From Candidatus Uhrbacteria bacterium GW2011_GWE2_46_68 (GTDB taxonomy: Bacteria > Patescibacteriota > Patescibacteriia > UBA9934 > GWF2-40-263), in the NCBI GenBank assembly GCA_001002765.1, contig LCMS01000009.1:1-35232 (forward strand): a stretch of DNA of 35,232 bases, read 5' to 3'. The notes beneath the pieces were generated by a model. The model made no database searches. It was given only the letters and a program-made list of their open reading frames with translations, and was not told the DNA's origin. The translations under genes were made by a program, and so were the position numbers. Position 1 is the first letter of the stretch. The number at the start of each line of letters is the position of its first letter. Shown in pieces: positions 1 to 9,781 of the stretch.

Positions 1-97
1 ATCTGTTCCTTTGTGAATGTTCTTTTGCTCATATGATAGTAGTTTAACAGAATCAAAAAGCGGACACTTTTGTGTCCACTTTTTGGGGTACGGATCA
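1..97 (-). mobile_element. Truncated IS3-family-like insertion sequence end (terminal repeat plus start of transposase reading off the left edge)
   Basis: Exact reverse complement of 35134-35230. Outward sequence TGATCCGTACCCCAAAAAGTGGACA resembles IS3/IS150-group ends; minus-strand ATG at 30-32 opens MSKRTFTKEQ. Confidence 0.8.
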
Positions 98-110
98 ATA
101 AGGACGTTTT

Positions 111-2159
111 TTGATAAGAGCTTCTTTACACTTTCTTCACGGGTGTTTTTTTATGCTGTTATCACTCTTGAAGAAAACTATGCGACATATTTATCTATTT
201 CTCCGTCAACGGAAAAAAACTGCGATACTGGTCGGTATTTTATTGTTAGGGGGAAGCATTCTCTTGGTTCGAGCTTTCGGTCCGGATACCGCACAAGTGC
301 GCTACGTTCTTGAAGTCGCAGAGCAAGGAACGCTGACCACGAGCGTTTCGGGTACCGGACAGGTTCATGGTGAAGCGGAAATCGAGGTGAAGCCGGAAGT
401 ATCTGGCAAGATTGCTCAGTTCGTCGCAAAAAACGGGCAACAACTTGAAGAAGGTGACATCATTGCTATTCTTGATGCGAAAGATGCTCAAAAATCTGTT
501 CGTGACTCTCGAATTAACCTTGAAAGTGCACAAATCGCGTACGAAAAATTACTTGCCGATCCTGATACTCTTTCACGCCTTCAAGCGGAAAATGCTCTCG
601 CACAAGCGCAGAGAACGCTTAGTGATTTGGAAAACAGTCCTACTGATGAAAATCAAAATGATGCGCAAAGTGAAATTGATAACGCTGAGCGCACTCTTGC
701 GCAGGCCAAACGTAATCTCATCAAAGTGCAGACTTCGGCGGAACAGGATCTCGAATCGGCTTCCGAAAACGGCTACAACGTCGTGGCCGAAGCGTTCGCG
801 GACATTACCGACCTTATGACTGATCTGTCTGACTTCATTGGGACAGAACAGAGCGAAGAAGAATACATTGGCTATTATAACCTCATGGCCAGCTCTTCAT
901 ATTCCAACGATGTACTGAGTAATTACGAAACGGCACAGGATTCCTATGACGACGCTTGGTCTGCATTCCAAGATTCAAGCCGAGACAGCAGCGTGGAGGA
1001 AAAAACCGAGGTTATCACGCTCACACTTCACGTTGCCGAAGACATTTCCGACGTGCTCAACAGCATTCAAATTCTTCTCAATTACATCGAGGATAACGGC
1101 TACGAAAGTTCCGCTATCGCCGACCACATTAATGAGATGATAAAAATTGTTCCTGTGAATATCGTTACCGCAAACGGCATTATCAACTCCCTGCAATCTT
1201 CAGCAAATACCATTGAAGAAACGGGCTTGAGTGCACCAAACTCGATCGCAGATGCCGAAGATGCTGTTGAAGAAGCGGAAATCGGTCTTACAACCGCGCA
1301 AGAAAACTACGACGACATTATGGATGGCGCAGATGAAAATGAGATCTCTGAAGCCAAAGAAACGGTCGCCGAACGAGAACAACAACTGGCAAATCTTACT
1401 GTAGATACTGATGGTCTTGAAGTTCGCTCCCAGAAGCTGAGTCTTGAGAGTGCTCGCAATAAATATAACGATGCTCTTGAAGAATTGGAGGAGTATACGA
1501 TTCGCGCGCCAATTGGCGGAACGTTGGCAAACGCCAATTTGCATGTGGGAGAAATGGCATCGTCGGGCAGTGCACTCGCCATAATTGTTGCTGACCAATT
1601 CACGGCACAGATGACTTTAAACGAAGTTGATGTGGCAAAAGTCAGCATCGACGACCGTGTGACACTCACATTCGATGCGATTGAAGATTTGACCACAACC
1701 GGAAGAATCGTCCAAATTGACACCATCGGTACCGTGTCTCAAGGCGTTGTGAGCTATAACGTACTCATTGCCCTTGATACCGAAGATGAACGAGTGCTCT
1801 CCGGCATGAGTACAAACATCTCTATCATTACAAATATTCGACAAAATGTCGTTGTGATTTCAAATAGTGCAGTGAAGTCATCTGGTGATTCCTTTTACGT
1901 TGAGGTTTTTGACGGTGTAATGGAAACTGCAGAAATGCAAGGTGTCACATCAAATACACCGCCGCGCCAAGTGACTGTAGAAGTGGGTCTTTCCAGTGAT
2001 ACACAAACGGAAATCGTCTCCGGCTTAAACGCAGGAGAGTATGTCATAACAAGGACGGTAACGAATACGACAACCTCAACATCCGTCTCATCTGCTCCAA
2101 GCTTATTGGATAGCGGGGGTGGCCCTTCGGGTGGATTTGGCGACTCGTTCCCTCGCTAA
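111..2159 (+). CDS. HlyD/MacA-like periplasmic adaptor (efflux membrane fusion protein); start probably 153 or 180
   Basis: N-terminal TM segment, biotinyl-lipoyl-like hairpin halves (GTGQVHGEAEIEVKPEVSGKI / IRAPIGGTLANANLHVGEMASSG), coiled coil between; followed by ABC ATPase and FtsX-like permease. Confidence 0.85.
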   Translation: MIRASLHFLHGCFFMLLSLLKKTMRHIYLFLRQRKKTAILVGILLLGGSILLVRAFGPDTAQVRYVLEVAEQGTLTTSVSGTGQVHGEAEIEVKPEVSGKIAQFVAKNGQQLEEGDIIAILDAKDAQKSVRDSRINLESAQIAYEKLLADPDTLSRLQAENALAQAQRTLSDLENSPTDENQNDAQSEIDNAERTLAQAKRNLIKVQTSAEQDLESASENGYNVVAEAFADITDLMTDLSDFIGTEQSEEEYIGYYNLMASSSYSNDVLSNYETAQDSYDDAWSAFQDSSRDSSVEEKTEVITLTLHVAEDISDVLNSIQILLNYIEDNGYESSAIADHINEMIKIVPVNIVTANGIINSLQSSANTIEETGLSAPNSIADAEDAVEEAEIGLTTAQENYDDIMDGADENEISEAKETVAEREQQLANLTVDTDGLEVRSQKLSLESARNKYNDALEELEEYTIRAPIGGTLANANLHVGEMASSGSALAIIVADQFTAQMTLNEVDVAKVSIDDRVTLTFDAIEDLTTTGRIVQIDTIGTVSQGVVSYNVLIALDTEDERVLSGMSTNISIITNIRQNVVVISNSAVKSSGDSFYVEVFDGVMETAEMQGVTSNTPPRQVTVEVGLSSDTQTEIVSGLNAGEYVITRTVTNTTTSTSVSSAPSLLDSGGGPSGGFGDSFPR

Positions 2160-2163
2160 ACGT

Positions 2164-2844
2164 ATGATTGAAGTAAAAAACGTTAGTAAAACGTATGTAA
2201 CCGGCGCGGGATCCTTTGATGCTCTTAAAGAGGTAAGCTTCACTATCCTCGACGGAGATTTTGTGGCCATCATGGGACCTTCTGGTTCGGGCAAAAGCAC
2301 GCTCATGCATATTTTGGGAGCACTTGATACGCCAACGAGCGGAACCTACGTTCTCAACGGAAAAGATGTGTCTACATTGTCGGAAGATGAATTGGCGGAC
2401 ATTCGCCGCGAGCACATTGGATTCGTCTTTCAGTCGTTCAACCTCCTGCCGCGCGCAAGCGCTCTGCGTAATGTGACGCTCCCTCTTGTTTACAAACGGA
2501 TTCCTAAAGAAGAACGTGAAAAAATTGCTACCATAGCTTTGAGGTCCGCAGGACTGGATGATCAATATTTCCACCATCTCTCCAATCAATTATCCGGCGG
2601 TCAAATTCAACGTGTAGCGATCGCTCGTGCGCTTGTAAACCAGCCGTCTCTCATTCTTGCCGATGAGCCGACGGGAAACTTGGACACACATACAGGGCAA
2701 ATTGTTCTCGAAACGTTTCGAAAACTCAATCGTGAGGAGAAACGCACAATTATTCTCATTACGCATGAGCATGATGTTGCCAAACACGCAGACCGAATCA
2801 TATTCATTCGCGATGGAAAAATCGAAAGCGACAAACCTGTATGA
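2164..2844 (+). CDS. MacB/LolD-type ABC transporter ATP-binding protein
   Basis: Walker A GPSGSGKST, signature LSGGQIQRVAIARAL, Walker B LILADEPTGNLD; ORF 2119-2844 with start at MIEVKNVSKTY. Confidence 0.93.
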   Translation: MIEVKNVSKTYVTGAGSFDALKEVSFTILDGDFVAIMGPSGSGKSTLMHILGALDTPTSGTYVLNGKDVSTLSEDELADIRREHIGFVFQSFNLLPRASALRNVTLPLVYKRIPKEEREKIATIALRSAGLDDQYFHHLSNQLSGGQIQRVAIARALVNQPSLILADEPTGNLDTHTGQIVLETFRKLNREEKRTIILITHEHDVAKHADRIIFIRDGKIESDKPV

Positions 2845-4061
2845 TTATTTCTGACTTACTCGAAGAAACATTTCTCGCGCTTTCCAGTAACAAGGTGCGC
2901 TCTGGCTTGACGACCCTCGGCATCATTATTGGCATTAGTTCTGTGATCACCATGGTATCCATCGGGCAAGGATCTCAAACATCCATTCAGACCAGCATTC
3001 AATCCATTGGTGCAAACCTCATCCAAGTTCAACCGGGATCGCAACGCTCATTTGGAGGTATTGCTACCCAGCGCGGTTCAGCGAAGTCTTTAACCACGGA
3101 AGATGCACAAGCAATCGCAGATGAAATCTCGGTAGCTCAAGCCGTCGCACCAGAGGTGAGCTCGCGGTATCAGGTGGCAGCCAAAGGAACGAATACAAAT
3201 ACGTCTATTGTCGGTACGACATCCAGCTATACGGAGGTACGAAACGTGCAGGTGGCCGAAGGAAGCTTTATTACCGATCAACAACAGTCAAGTATGGCCA
3301 AAGTGGCAGTTCTTGGCCCTACAGTGAGCACAGATCTCTTCGGGGAGGGTGTGATCCCCGTTGGCCAAACGATTCGTATCAACGGAAGCCAGTTTACCGT
3401 CATTGGAGTCACTGTCGTAAAAGGTGGAAATTCATTCTCAAGCCAAGATGACATGATCTTTATACCCCTCTCAACGGCACAGCGATACTTCTCCGGCGAC
3501 GAGTATGTGACGAATATCTCCGTACAGGCAACGAGTGAAAAAACGGTTGATCAACTGGAAACCGAGATCACTAACCTGTTATTGAGTCGTCACACGATCA
3601 GTGATTCGGCCTCTGCGGATTTCAGCCTCCTCAACCAAGCTGACATCATTGCTACGGCTTCAAGCGTTACGGAAACGTTTACGATGCTTCTTGCCGCCGT
3701 TGCTGGGATTTCTCTTGTCGTCGGAGGCATCGGTATCATGAACATGATGTTGACGAGTGTCACGGAACGCACGAAAGAAATCGGCTTGCGCAAGGCGATT
3801 GGTGCCAAACGCCAGGAAATCGAACAACAATTTCTCGTTGAATCAGTCGTACTTACACTTGCGGGCGGAATCATCGGCATCGCGCTTGGTCTTGGTATTT
3901 CCTTCGTTGTCTCCGCGATTGGAATTGTCAACACGAGCGTCTCATGGTCGTCAGTTCTCCTTGCATTCGGCGTCTCAGCCACCATCGGTATTGTCTTCGG
4001 ATACTACCCGGCCCGTCGTGCCGCAGGACTGAACCCCATCGTGGCCTTACGTTATGAATAA
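2841..4061 (+). CDS. MacB-like ABC transporter permease (FtsX/MacB periplasmic core domain)
   Basis: N-terminal TM, long extracytoplasmic domain, C-terminal GGIGIMNMMLTSVTERTKEIGLRKAIGA; overlaps ATPase by 4 nt. Confidence 0.93.
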   Translation: MIISDLLEETFLALSSNKVRSGLTTLGIIIGISSVITMVSIGQGSQTSIQTSIQSIGANLIQVQPGSQRSFGGIATQRGSAKSLTTEDAQAIADEISVAQAVAPEVSSRYQVAAKGTNTNTSIVGTTSSYTEVRNVQVAEGSFITDQQQSSMAKVAVLGPTVSTDLFGEGVIPVGQTIRINGSQFTVIGVTVVKGGNSFSSQDDMIFIPLSTAQRYFSGDEYVTNISVQATSEKTVDQLETEITNLLLSRHTISDSASADFSLLNQADIIATASSVTETFTMLLAAVAGISLVVGGIGIMNMMLTSVTERTKEIGLRKAIGAKRQEIEQQFLVESVVLTLAGGIIGIALGLGISFVVSAIGIVNTSVSWSSVLLAFGVSATIGIVFGYYPARRAAGLNPIVALRYE

Positions 4062-4548
4062 TTCTTTATCCTTTGTTCCTATGAAAAAAATTCTTCTCTG
4101 TATCATTGCTACAGCCGTCATCGTGGGTGGAGGTGCCTTCTTTGGTGGCATACAGTATGCCAAATTGCAAACCACAGATATGGGTGACATTGCGTCGCGC
4201 TTTAGCAACCTCGACGCAAGCCAGAGATCCGGGATGTCCGGAGGGCCGGGTGGTTTCACACGAAGCCAAGCTGGGGGTGGCGGGTTTGTGAGTGGAGAGA
4301 TTCTCTCGCTCGACGCCGAAAGCATGACAATCGAGTTGCCAGACGGCGGTTCCAAGCTGATCTTCTTCTCGGATGCCTCAAAGATTAACAAAATGACGGA
4401 AAGTTCCTCGGTAGATATGGCGACGGGAATGACGATCACCATCACAGGAACGAGCAACGACGACGGGAGCGTGACAGCGAGCACGATTCAGATTCTTCCA
4501 GAAGGCTCTTCGTTCAGCACTCCTCCCACAAATCCGACAACGGAATAA
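4054..4548 (+). CDS. Small membrane-anchored/secreted protein of the efflux operon (possible DUF5666-like beta domain); start may be 4081
   Basis: Signal/TM MKKILLCIIATAVIVGGGAFFGG, Gly-rich linker, overlaps macB-like stop. Confidence 0.6.
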   Translation: MNNSLSFVPMKKILLCIIATAVIVGGGAFFGGIQYAKLQTTDMGDIASRFSNLDASQRSGMSGGPGGFTRSQAGGGGFVSGEILSLDAESMTIELPDGGSKLIFFSDASKINKMTESSSVDMATGMTITITGTSNDDGSVTASTIQILPEGSSFSTPPTNPTTE

Positions 4549-4563
4549 CTCGTTCTTCGCCTA

Positions 4564-4602
4564 TATATAAAACCCAACACAAAAAGTGTTGGGTTTTATA
4601 TA
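4564..4602 (+). terminator. Rho-independent-type hairpin after efflux operon
   Basis: Perfect 17-bp stem tatataaaacccaacac / gtgttgggttttatata with loop aaaaa. Confidence 0.85.
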
Positions 4603-4818
4603 ACAATCTTATTTTGCCTAGGATGGGGATCGAACCGAAAAAATACAGCGAATTTTGAATTTCGGACGTGAAAAATTCAACTAGTTTGCGTCCCATGTGG
4701 TTCGATTTTTTAGACAGTCTGCCAAAGGTCGCTATTTGCTCAATCCTTAAACAAAAAATCGCCATTTTGAATGACGACTTTTTGACAAGGTATGTGGGTC
4801 TCCCCACAGGCCTTCTCA

Positions 4819-4892
4819 TGGTTCCCGGACAGGGATTCGAACCCCGATTGCCAGGGCCAGAACCTGGCGTCCTGCCTTTAGACGATCCGGGA
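4819..4892 (-). tRNA. tRNA-Gln (anticodon CTG), CCA encoded
   Basis: Reverse complement tcccggatcgtctaaaggcaggacgccaggttctggccctggcaatcggggttcgaatccctgtccgggaacca folds as cloverleaf; anticodon loop contains CTG. Confidence 0.93.
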
Positions 4893-4923
4893 ATGATCAT
4901 CTTCTCTGGTAAAAGATACGCGG

Positions 4924-4953
4924 AGCATAGCATCCAAAAAATCCCACTGTCAA
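4924..4953 (-). promoter_or_regulatory. Sigma70-type promoter for tRNA-Gln(CTG)
   Basis: Minus strand TTGACA - 18 nt - TATGCT about 30 nt upstream of tRNA. Confidence 0.65.
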
Positions 4954-6489
4954 TCAAACCACCGCACCCCCAAACTCTTCCAACAATTGTGAAGCAGTCT
5001 CCTCGGCTTGCGCTTGACGATACACTCCCCGCACAAAAAGCGGTTCTCCGTAAATCTGTTTCAAAATATCTCCCAGCACACGTCGATTTTTTTCTTGATT
5101 CAAAGTCTCGGCATAAAACGCATAATCAAAACTCATTTCAATTTCATTGCCTTCCACCTTTTCCAGACTTCCGGACTGAATCACCAAGGGTAAAGACCCA
5201 TGACTTGCCTTTAGTTCTTCAAAAACCCGATCCCATTTTACCTTGATCTCATCCAAAGAAAGCTTGCTGATAAAAGAAGATGAGGACTTGCTCGTTGGTG
5301 CCGGAGATTCTTCTTTTTCCTCCTCCTTCGAACCCTTAGAAACCGGCGGGGCTGAAGGTGGATCTTTTTTCTCCAGTTCTTTTTTTGAAACGTATTCTCG
5401 CTCCCCTTCTCCGCATAAACGGACAATGGCAAGCTCCACGGGAAGTTGTGGAATTTTTTCTGTTTTCAAATATCGTCGCGCCGTCAAAAACGCTTCAATG
5501 GCTGTCATCGCTTCTTGTGTTCCCAGTGCCGTCACAAGCGCATCAAACCGTTCTTTTACACTCTCCCCGCTATCCACAAGGTCTGCTTGACTTTGCCCCA
5601 TGTGCGCCAAAAGCACCTGACGCAACAAATCAATAACCTCGTCCAAAAACGCAGGAAAATCCACTCCTTGTTCAATATATTGATTGCAAAGCTCAATCGC
5701 GCGGAGTGCATTTTTTTGCGCGAGCGCATCCAAAAAATCCAAAACAAACGATTGTGTGGTGGAAGGAAGGACCAAAGAAGCCTCTTCCCATCCGATTTCT
5801 TTTTCCCCAAGTGCAAGCAATTGACCGAGTAAACTTTCTGCGTCTCGTACGCACCCTTCCGCGTGTCGTGCAATTTCATGCAACACTTCTTTGTCCACCT
5901 TTATTTTTTCCGCTTTGGTAATGGTTTCCAAACGCGCCACCATTTCCGCTGATGTCACACGTCGGAAATCAAATCGCTGACAACGGCTGATAATCGTTTG
6001 CGGCACTTTATGAATTTCAGTCGTTGCCAAAATAAAAATCACATGGGCCGGTGGTTCTTCCAAAGTTTTCAAAAGTGCATTAAATGAGGAGGTCGAAAGC
6101 ATATGCACTTCGTCGATGATATACACCTTATACTTCCACTTATTGGGAGCAAAACGAACGCTCTTGATAATATTCTCGCGAACATTTTCCACATCCGTAT
6201 GCGATGCCGCATCTATTTCAAATACATCGATCATGGATCCGCGCGAAAATTCTTCACACGCCTCACAGTTTCCGCACGGCTCTCCTTTTTTAGGATGTAT
6301 GCAATTCACTGATTTGGCGATAAGTCGCGCAATGGTGGTTTTCCCCACACCTCGAGGTCCGGTAAACACATAAGCATGCGCCACCTTGCCCTGCTGCAAC
6401 TGATTCAAAATCGTCCGCTTGATATGATCTTGCGAAATAACTTCAGCAAACGTGGATGGACGATAGGTGCGATAGAGAGCTTGAGACAT
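4954..6489 (-). CDS. dnaX: DNA polymerase III subunit gamma/tau
   Basis: MSQALYRTYRPSTFAEVISQDHIKRTILNQL, Walker A GPRGVGKTT, zinc motif CIHPKKGEPCGNCEAC, TLEEPPAHVIFILATTE; ORF 4954-6504. Confidence 0.96.
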   Translation of the reverse strand: MSQALYRTYRPSTFAEVISQDHIKRTILNQLQQGKVAHAYVFTGPRGVGKTTIARLIAKSVNCIHPKKGEPCGNCEACEEFSRGSMIDVFEIDAASHTDVENVRENIIKSVRFAPNKWKYKVYIIDEVHMLSTSSFNALLKTLEEPPAHVIFILATTEIHKVPQTIISRCQRFDFRRVTSAEMVARLETITKAEKIKVDKEVLHEIARHAEGCVRDAESLLGQLLALGEKEIGWEEASLVLPSTTQSFVLDFLDALAQKNALRAIELCNQYIEQGVDFPAFLDEVIDLLRQVLLAHMGQSQADLVDSGESVKERFDALVTALGTQEAMTAIEAFLTARRYLKTEKIPQLPVELAIVRLCGEGEREYVSKKELEKKDPPSAPPVSKGSKEEEKEESPAPTSKSSSSFISKLSLDEIKVKWDRVFEELKASHGSLPLVIQSGSLEKVEGNEIEMSFDYAFYAETLNQEKNRRVLGDILKQIYGEPLFVRGVYRQAQAEETASQLLEEFGGAVV

Positions 6490-6584
6490 AATGTAACAAC
6501 GCAAAGAGGGATAAGCATCCCCCTTTTATTTTTTTACCATGACCTAAGTTTCGACAAAGTTAGACGCCAAATACGCACAGTATA

Positions 6585-7205
6585 CTATTGTTTCTTCATG
6601 ATTGTTTCCACCGCAGCCCAACGACTGCCGCCGGATTTCGGAATCGCCAAAACAACCGGGTCTCCCACTACTCCACGATGATAGCTGATACTTGCGGGCA
6701 AGACCTGATACATCACTTCTTCCGCTGTTACGACATGAACTTGCGCCTCTTCATCATACGACAGCACCCCTACAATACGCCGCCGCTCAATCGGTCGAAT
6801 TTGTTTAAACACGTGCGTCCCATCCGCCTGTAAGGTGAGCTTTAAAATATCCCCCTCAACCAGCCGTGACTTGGACGCATAATTGGGCGGCACGGGATAC
6901 ACATGTCCATCCTCTCCCACCATATTCGTTCCATCAAACACTCCTTCCAACACGCGTGTGCCCATAGCCTCATCTTTTTGCCTCATAAAAACACTTTTTG
7001 TGGAGAGAAGTTGCGCCAACTGTTGTTTGGCGTTTGATGTCTCGTTTTGTTCCAGCAGTTCCATCACATATCCAAGACTTTCATGAACGTGACGCAGCAT
7101 GCGCAGGGCCAATTCTTGTCGGGAATACGAGGCATCCACAGCTTCTCCCTCGGCAGCTTCAGGTTCAAAAAGATTGTCTTGTGATATTTGTTCGTCTTCA
7201 AACAT
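6585..7205 (-). CDS. Conserved hypothetical protein
   Basis: 206-aa ORF with coiled-coil N-terminus and HVYPVPPNYASKSRLVEGDILKLTL region; collinear with downstream genes. Confidence 0.75.
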   Translation of the reverse strand: MFEDEQISQDNLFEPEAAEGEAVDASYSRQELALRMLRHVHESLGYVMELLEQNETSNAKQQLAQLLSTKSVFMRQKDEAMGTRVLEGVFDGTNMVGEDGHVYPVPPNYASKSRLVEGDILKLTLQADGTHVFKQIRPIERRRIVGVLSYDEEAQVHVVTAEEVMYQVLPASISYHRGVVGDPVVLAIPKSGGSRWAAVETIMKKQ

Positions 7206-7213
7206 AAAAATGA

Positions 7214-9781
7214 TTAAAAAGGTGATTCTCCCAGGGCAGGCGGTTGCGGCCCGCGTTTTTCCGCCCCCAACTGGGTACGCTCCGCAATATCAGCCTCCAC
7301 CATGGCACGATCGCGCCCATATTTTAATCGAGAAAGTTCTTTTATCGCACTTGCCAATTTCACATCACCCTTTGAAAACATATCAAAGTTTAATGTAAAC
7401 GCTTTTTGTTGCGCATTGTCCACGATCATTTTGACATACCAGGTGAAGCTATCCGAGTTGATGAGATCGTGTCCGCCAAATTCGGGCGAATATAATTTCT
7501 CAAACATTTCCACATCTTCGGGTCCAATACGCGCCACCATGGTCGTCCCCACGTTTCCAAATACGGCATCGCGGATTTCAGTTTTATTATCCTTCACAAG
7601 CTGTCCCACGTACTGGTGAGCAATGACAAGATTTAATCGATATTTACGCGCCTCGGACAAAATGGTCGCAATGGAATCCGTGATAAAGTTTTGAAACTCG
7701 TCAATGTAAAGAAAGAAGTCGTGACGTTGGTCCTCGGGCATATCGGCGCGACTCAAGGCAGCCATCTGCAACTTGGAGACGATAATGAGACCAAGCAAGT
7801 TTGCATTGACCTCACCCGTTTTCCCTTTGGAAAGATTCACGAGGAGAATGCGCTTATTGTCCATAATCTCACGGAAATCAAAAGAGGAGTTTGTTTGACC
7901 AATGATATTGCGCATCATTTCGTTTTCCACGAACCGGCCGACTTTGGAAATAAGATATCCCAACATTTCAGATTTATGGAAATCACTTGTCTTGGCCATT
8001 TCATTTTCCCAAAACGAACGCACAACGGGATCTTTTACTTTTGCGACCCACTGCTTTTGATACGCTTCATCCGAGAACATGCGTGGAATTTCAGCGATCG
8101 TTCCTAAATTTTTCGGATCACTCATAAGCGTCAACATGACATTACGCATGTTGTGCTCAAACATAGGACCGATCATCTCGGGAGGAAACAGTTTATAAAA
8201 AATCGCAATCATCTCTTGCACCATGAAATCTTTTTGCGATTCGTCCTTTGCTTCCAACATGTTGAGTCCCATGGGACGATTCAAATCGGACGGATTGAAA
8301 TAAATAACGTCGTCAATGCGCTCCTTGGGAATATTCCCGACAATTTGTTCGGTTAAATCTCCGTGCGGATCGACCACGGCCACACCGTGTCCGGCGCGAA
8401 TATCCTGCACAGCCAATCGCGCGATAAGTTGTGATTTACCCGTACCGGATTTTCCGATGATGTACATGTGACGCGCACGATCTTTCTCTTTCATCCACAC
8501 AGGCACCTTGACTCCGCGATACATATTAAACCCAAGCTCCAAAGTACCTCCATCCTCGGGACCTTGTGGAACCGAGGCGGGTGCAGGCCCGCGACGAGCA
8601 CCCAACCACTGAATATTCGGTGTTTCGGTCCAAGGAAGAGGCAGGTGCCAGAGACTGGCCATTTCCTCCGAACTCATCAGAATCTTACATTGCTCGTTAA
8701 ACATGCGATAAATAAATCGCCGAATCAAACGCCGTTGAAACGGAGGCACAACCTTGCTAAACGAATTGCCGAATTCGTAGATATTGTATTGGGCAAACGC
8801 ATTCAGCATGTTTTGCAACACACTCTGTGCTTGGGACGCACTCTTTGAAGATGCGATGAGACGAATATTGATCTCGAGACCGGCTTTGCTCACCTTTTCT
8901 TCAATTCCCTTTACAAGTTCTTCCTCTTGCGGGGAAAGACGGTGATCTTTCTCTGGCTCCTTTTGTTCTTCTTTATAAACACCCAGAGTCGAAAGAATAG
9001 AAAGTTGTTTTTTCTTTTTCCCTTTGATCGCATCGGCAAGGGTCATCCCCTGCTGCATATTGCGTGCAATTCTCACTCCACGCTGACGCCAACGCGAACG
9101 TGCCGGCCGCACCACAAACTGAAACGCGGCCCCATCCTCCTCAGGAACTTTTGCAAGCACGTTGGTGATCGCATTGAGCGGATCTTTATCCAATTTGCGA
9201 TAAGTTTTGATAGGAAGCGCAGATTCTTTTTTAAAGATAAGATAACTCCCCACAATATGACTTTGCGGTTGAAAAATATTGTAATCCTCTACGGCTTCCA
9301 AATGCGCATCAGGATAAGCGGCGGACAATTGTTGTTCCACATATCCTTGCATTTTTTGTGGAACGGCCAGAAAAAATTTTGTGACTTTTTGAGAAACGAC
9401 GATTTCAAAAGAAAGTTCGTCTGTGCGCCCCAAAAGCCACGTACGAAATCCGCGCTGTGGTTTGAGTCCTCCAATGGCAGAAAAAAATGTTTCCCCAGCG
9501 GCGATCACCTCGTGAATTTCTTCTTTGGTCGGCTGACGGTCTGTATCGGATTCTCTGCGGAATCGAGGAACTGTCACCTGAATAATCACTTGATGAAAAG
9601 TGGAAGCGCGTGCATGAGACCGAAAACGCAAAAATTGACGTAAAACCAAAAGCAACAAAAAAACGATCAAACCCATCCCAAGCCCAATCAAAATCATGGT
9701 AGGTAAAAAAAGATCGTCCGTGGATCGCATGGTTATAGGAACGGTCGCGGTTGTTTCTAAACCAAATTGCCAAAACATCAT
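7214..9781 (-). CDS. Type IV secretion/conjugation-type coupling ATPase (VirD4/TraD-like)
   Basis: N-terminal TM, Walker A IGKSGTGKSQLI, VAVVDPHGDLTEQI, Walker B-like FFLYIDEFQNFITDSIATILSEARKYRLNLVIAHQY. Confidence 0.85.
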   Translation of the reverse strand: MMFWQFGLETTATVPITMRSTDDLFLPTMILIGLGMGLIVFLLLLVLRQFLRFRSHARASTFHQVIIQVTVPRFRRESDTDRQPTKEEIHEVIAAGETFFSAIGGLKPQRGFRTWLLGRTDELSFEIVVSQKVTKFFLAVPQKMQGYVEQQLSAAYPDAHLEAVEDYNIFQPQSHIVGSYLIFKKESALPIKTYRKLDKDPLNAITNVLAKVPEEDGAAFQFVVRPARSRWRQRGVRIARNMQQGMTLADAIKGKKKKQLSILSTLGVYKEEQKEPEKDHRLSPQEEELVKGIEEKVSKAGLEINIRLIASSKSASQAQSVLQNMLNAFAQYNIYEFGNSFSKVVPPFQRRLIRRFIYRMFNEQCKILMSSEEMASLWHLPLPWTETPNIQWLGARRGPAPASVPQGPEDGGTLELGFNMYRGVKVPVWMKEKDRARHMYIIGKSGTGKSQLIARLAVQDIRAGHGVAVVDPHGDLTEQIVGNIPKERIDDVIYFNPSDLNRPMGLNMLEAKDESQKDFMVQEMIAIFYKLFPPEMIGPMFEHNMRNVMLTLMSDPKNLGTIAEIPRMFSDEAYQKQWVAKVKDPVVRSFWENEMAKTSDFHKSEMLGYLISKVGRFVENEMMRNIIGQTNSSFDFREIMDNKRILLVNLSKGKTGEVNANLLGLIIVSKLQMAALSRADMPEDQRHDFFLYIDEFQNFITDSIATILSEARKYRLNLVIAHQYVGQLVKDNKTEIRDAVFGNVGTTMVARIGPEDVEMFEKLYSPEFGGHDLINSDSFTWYVKMIVDNAQQKAFTLNFDMFSKGDVKLASAIKELSRLKYGRDRAMVEADIAERTQLGAEKRGPQPPALGESPF

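Noticed and set aside
4668-5246. 192-aa plus-strand ORF with VPGQGFEPRLPGPEPGVLPLDDPG
   Set aside because: Antisense translation of tRNA-Gln and of the 3' end of dnaX
8927-9643. 238-aa plus-strand ORF
   Set aside because: Fully antisense to the coupling ATPase, low-complexity composition, no start context
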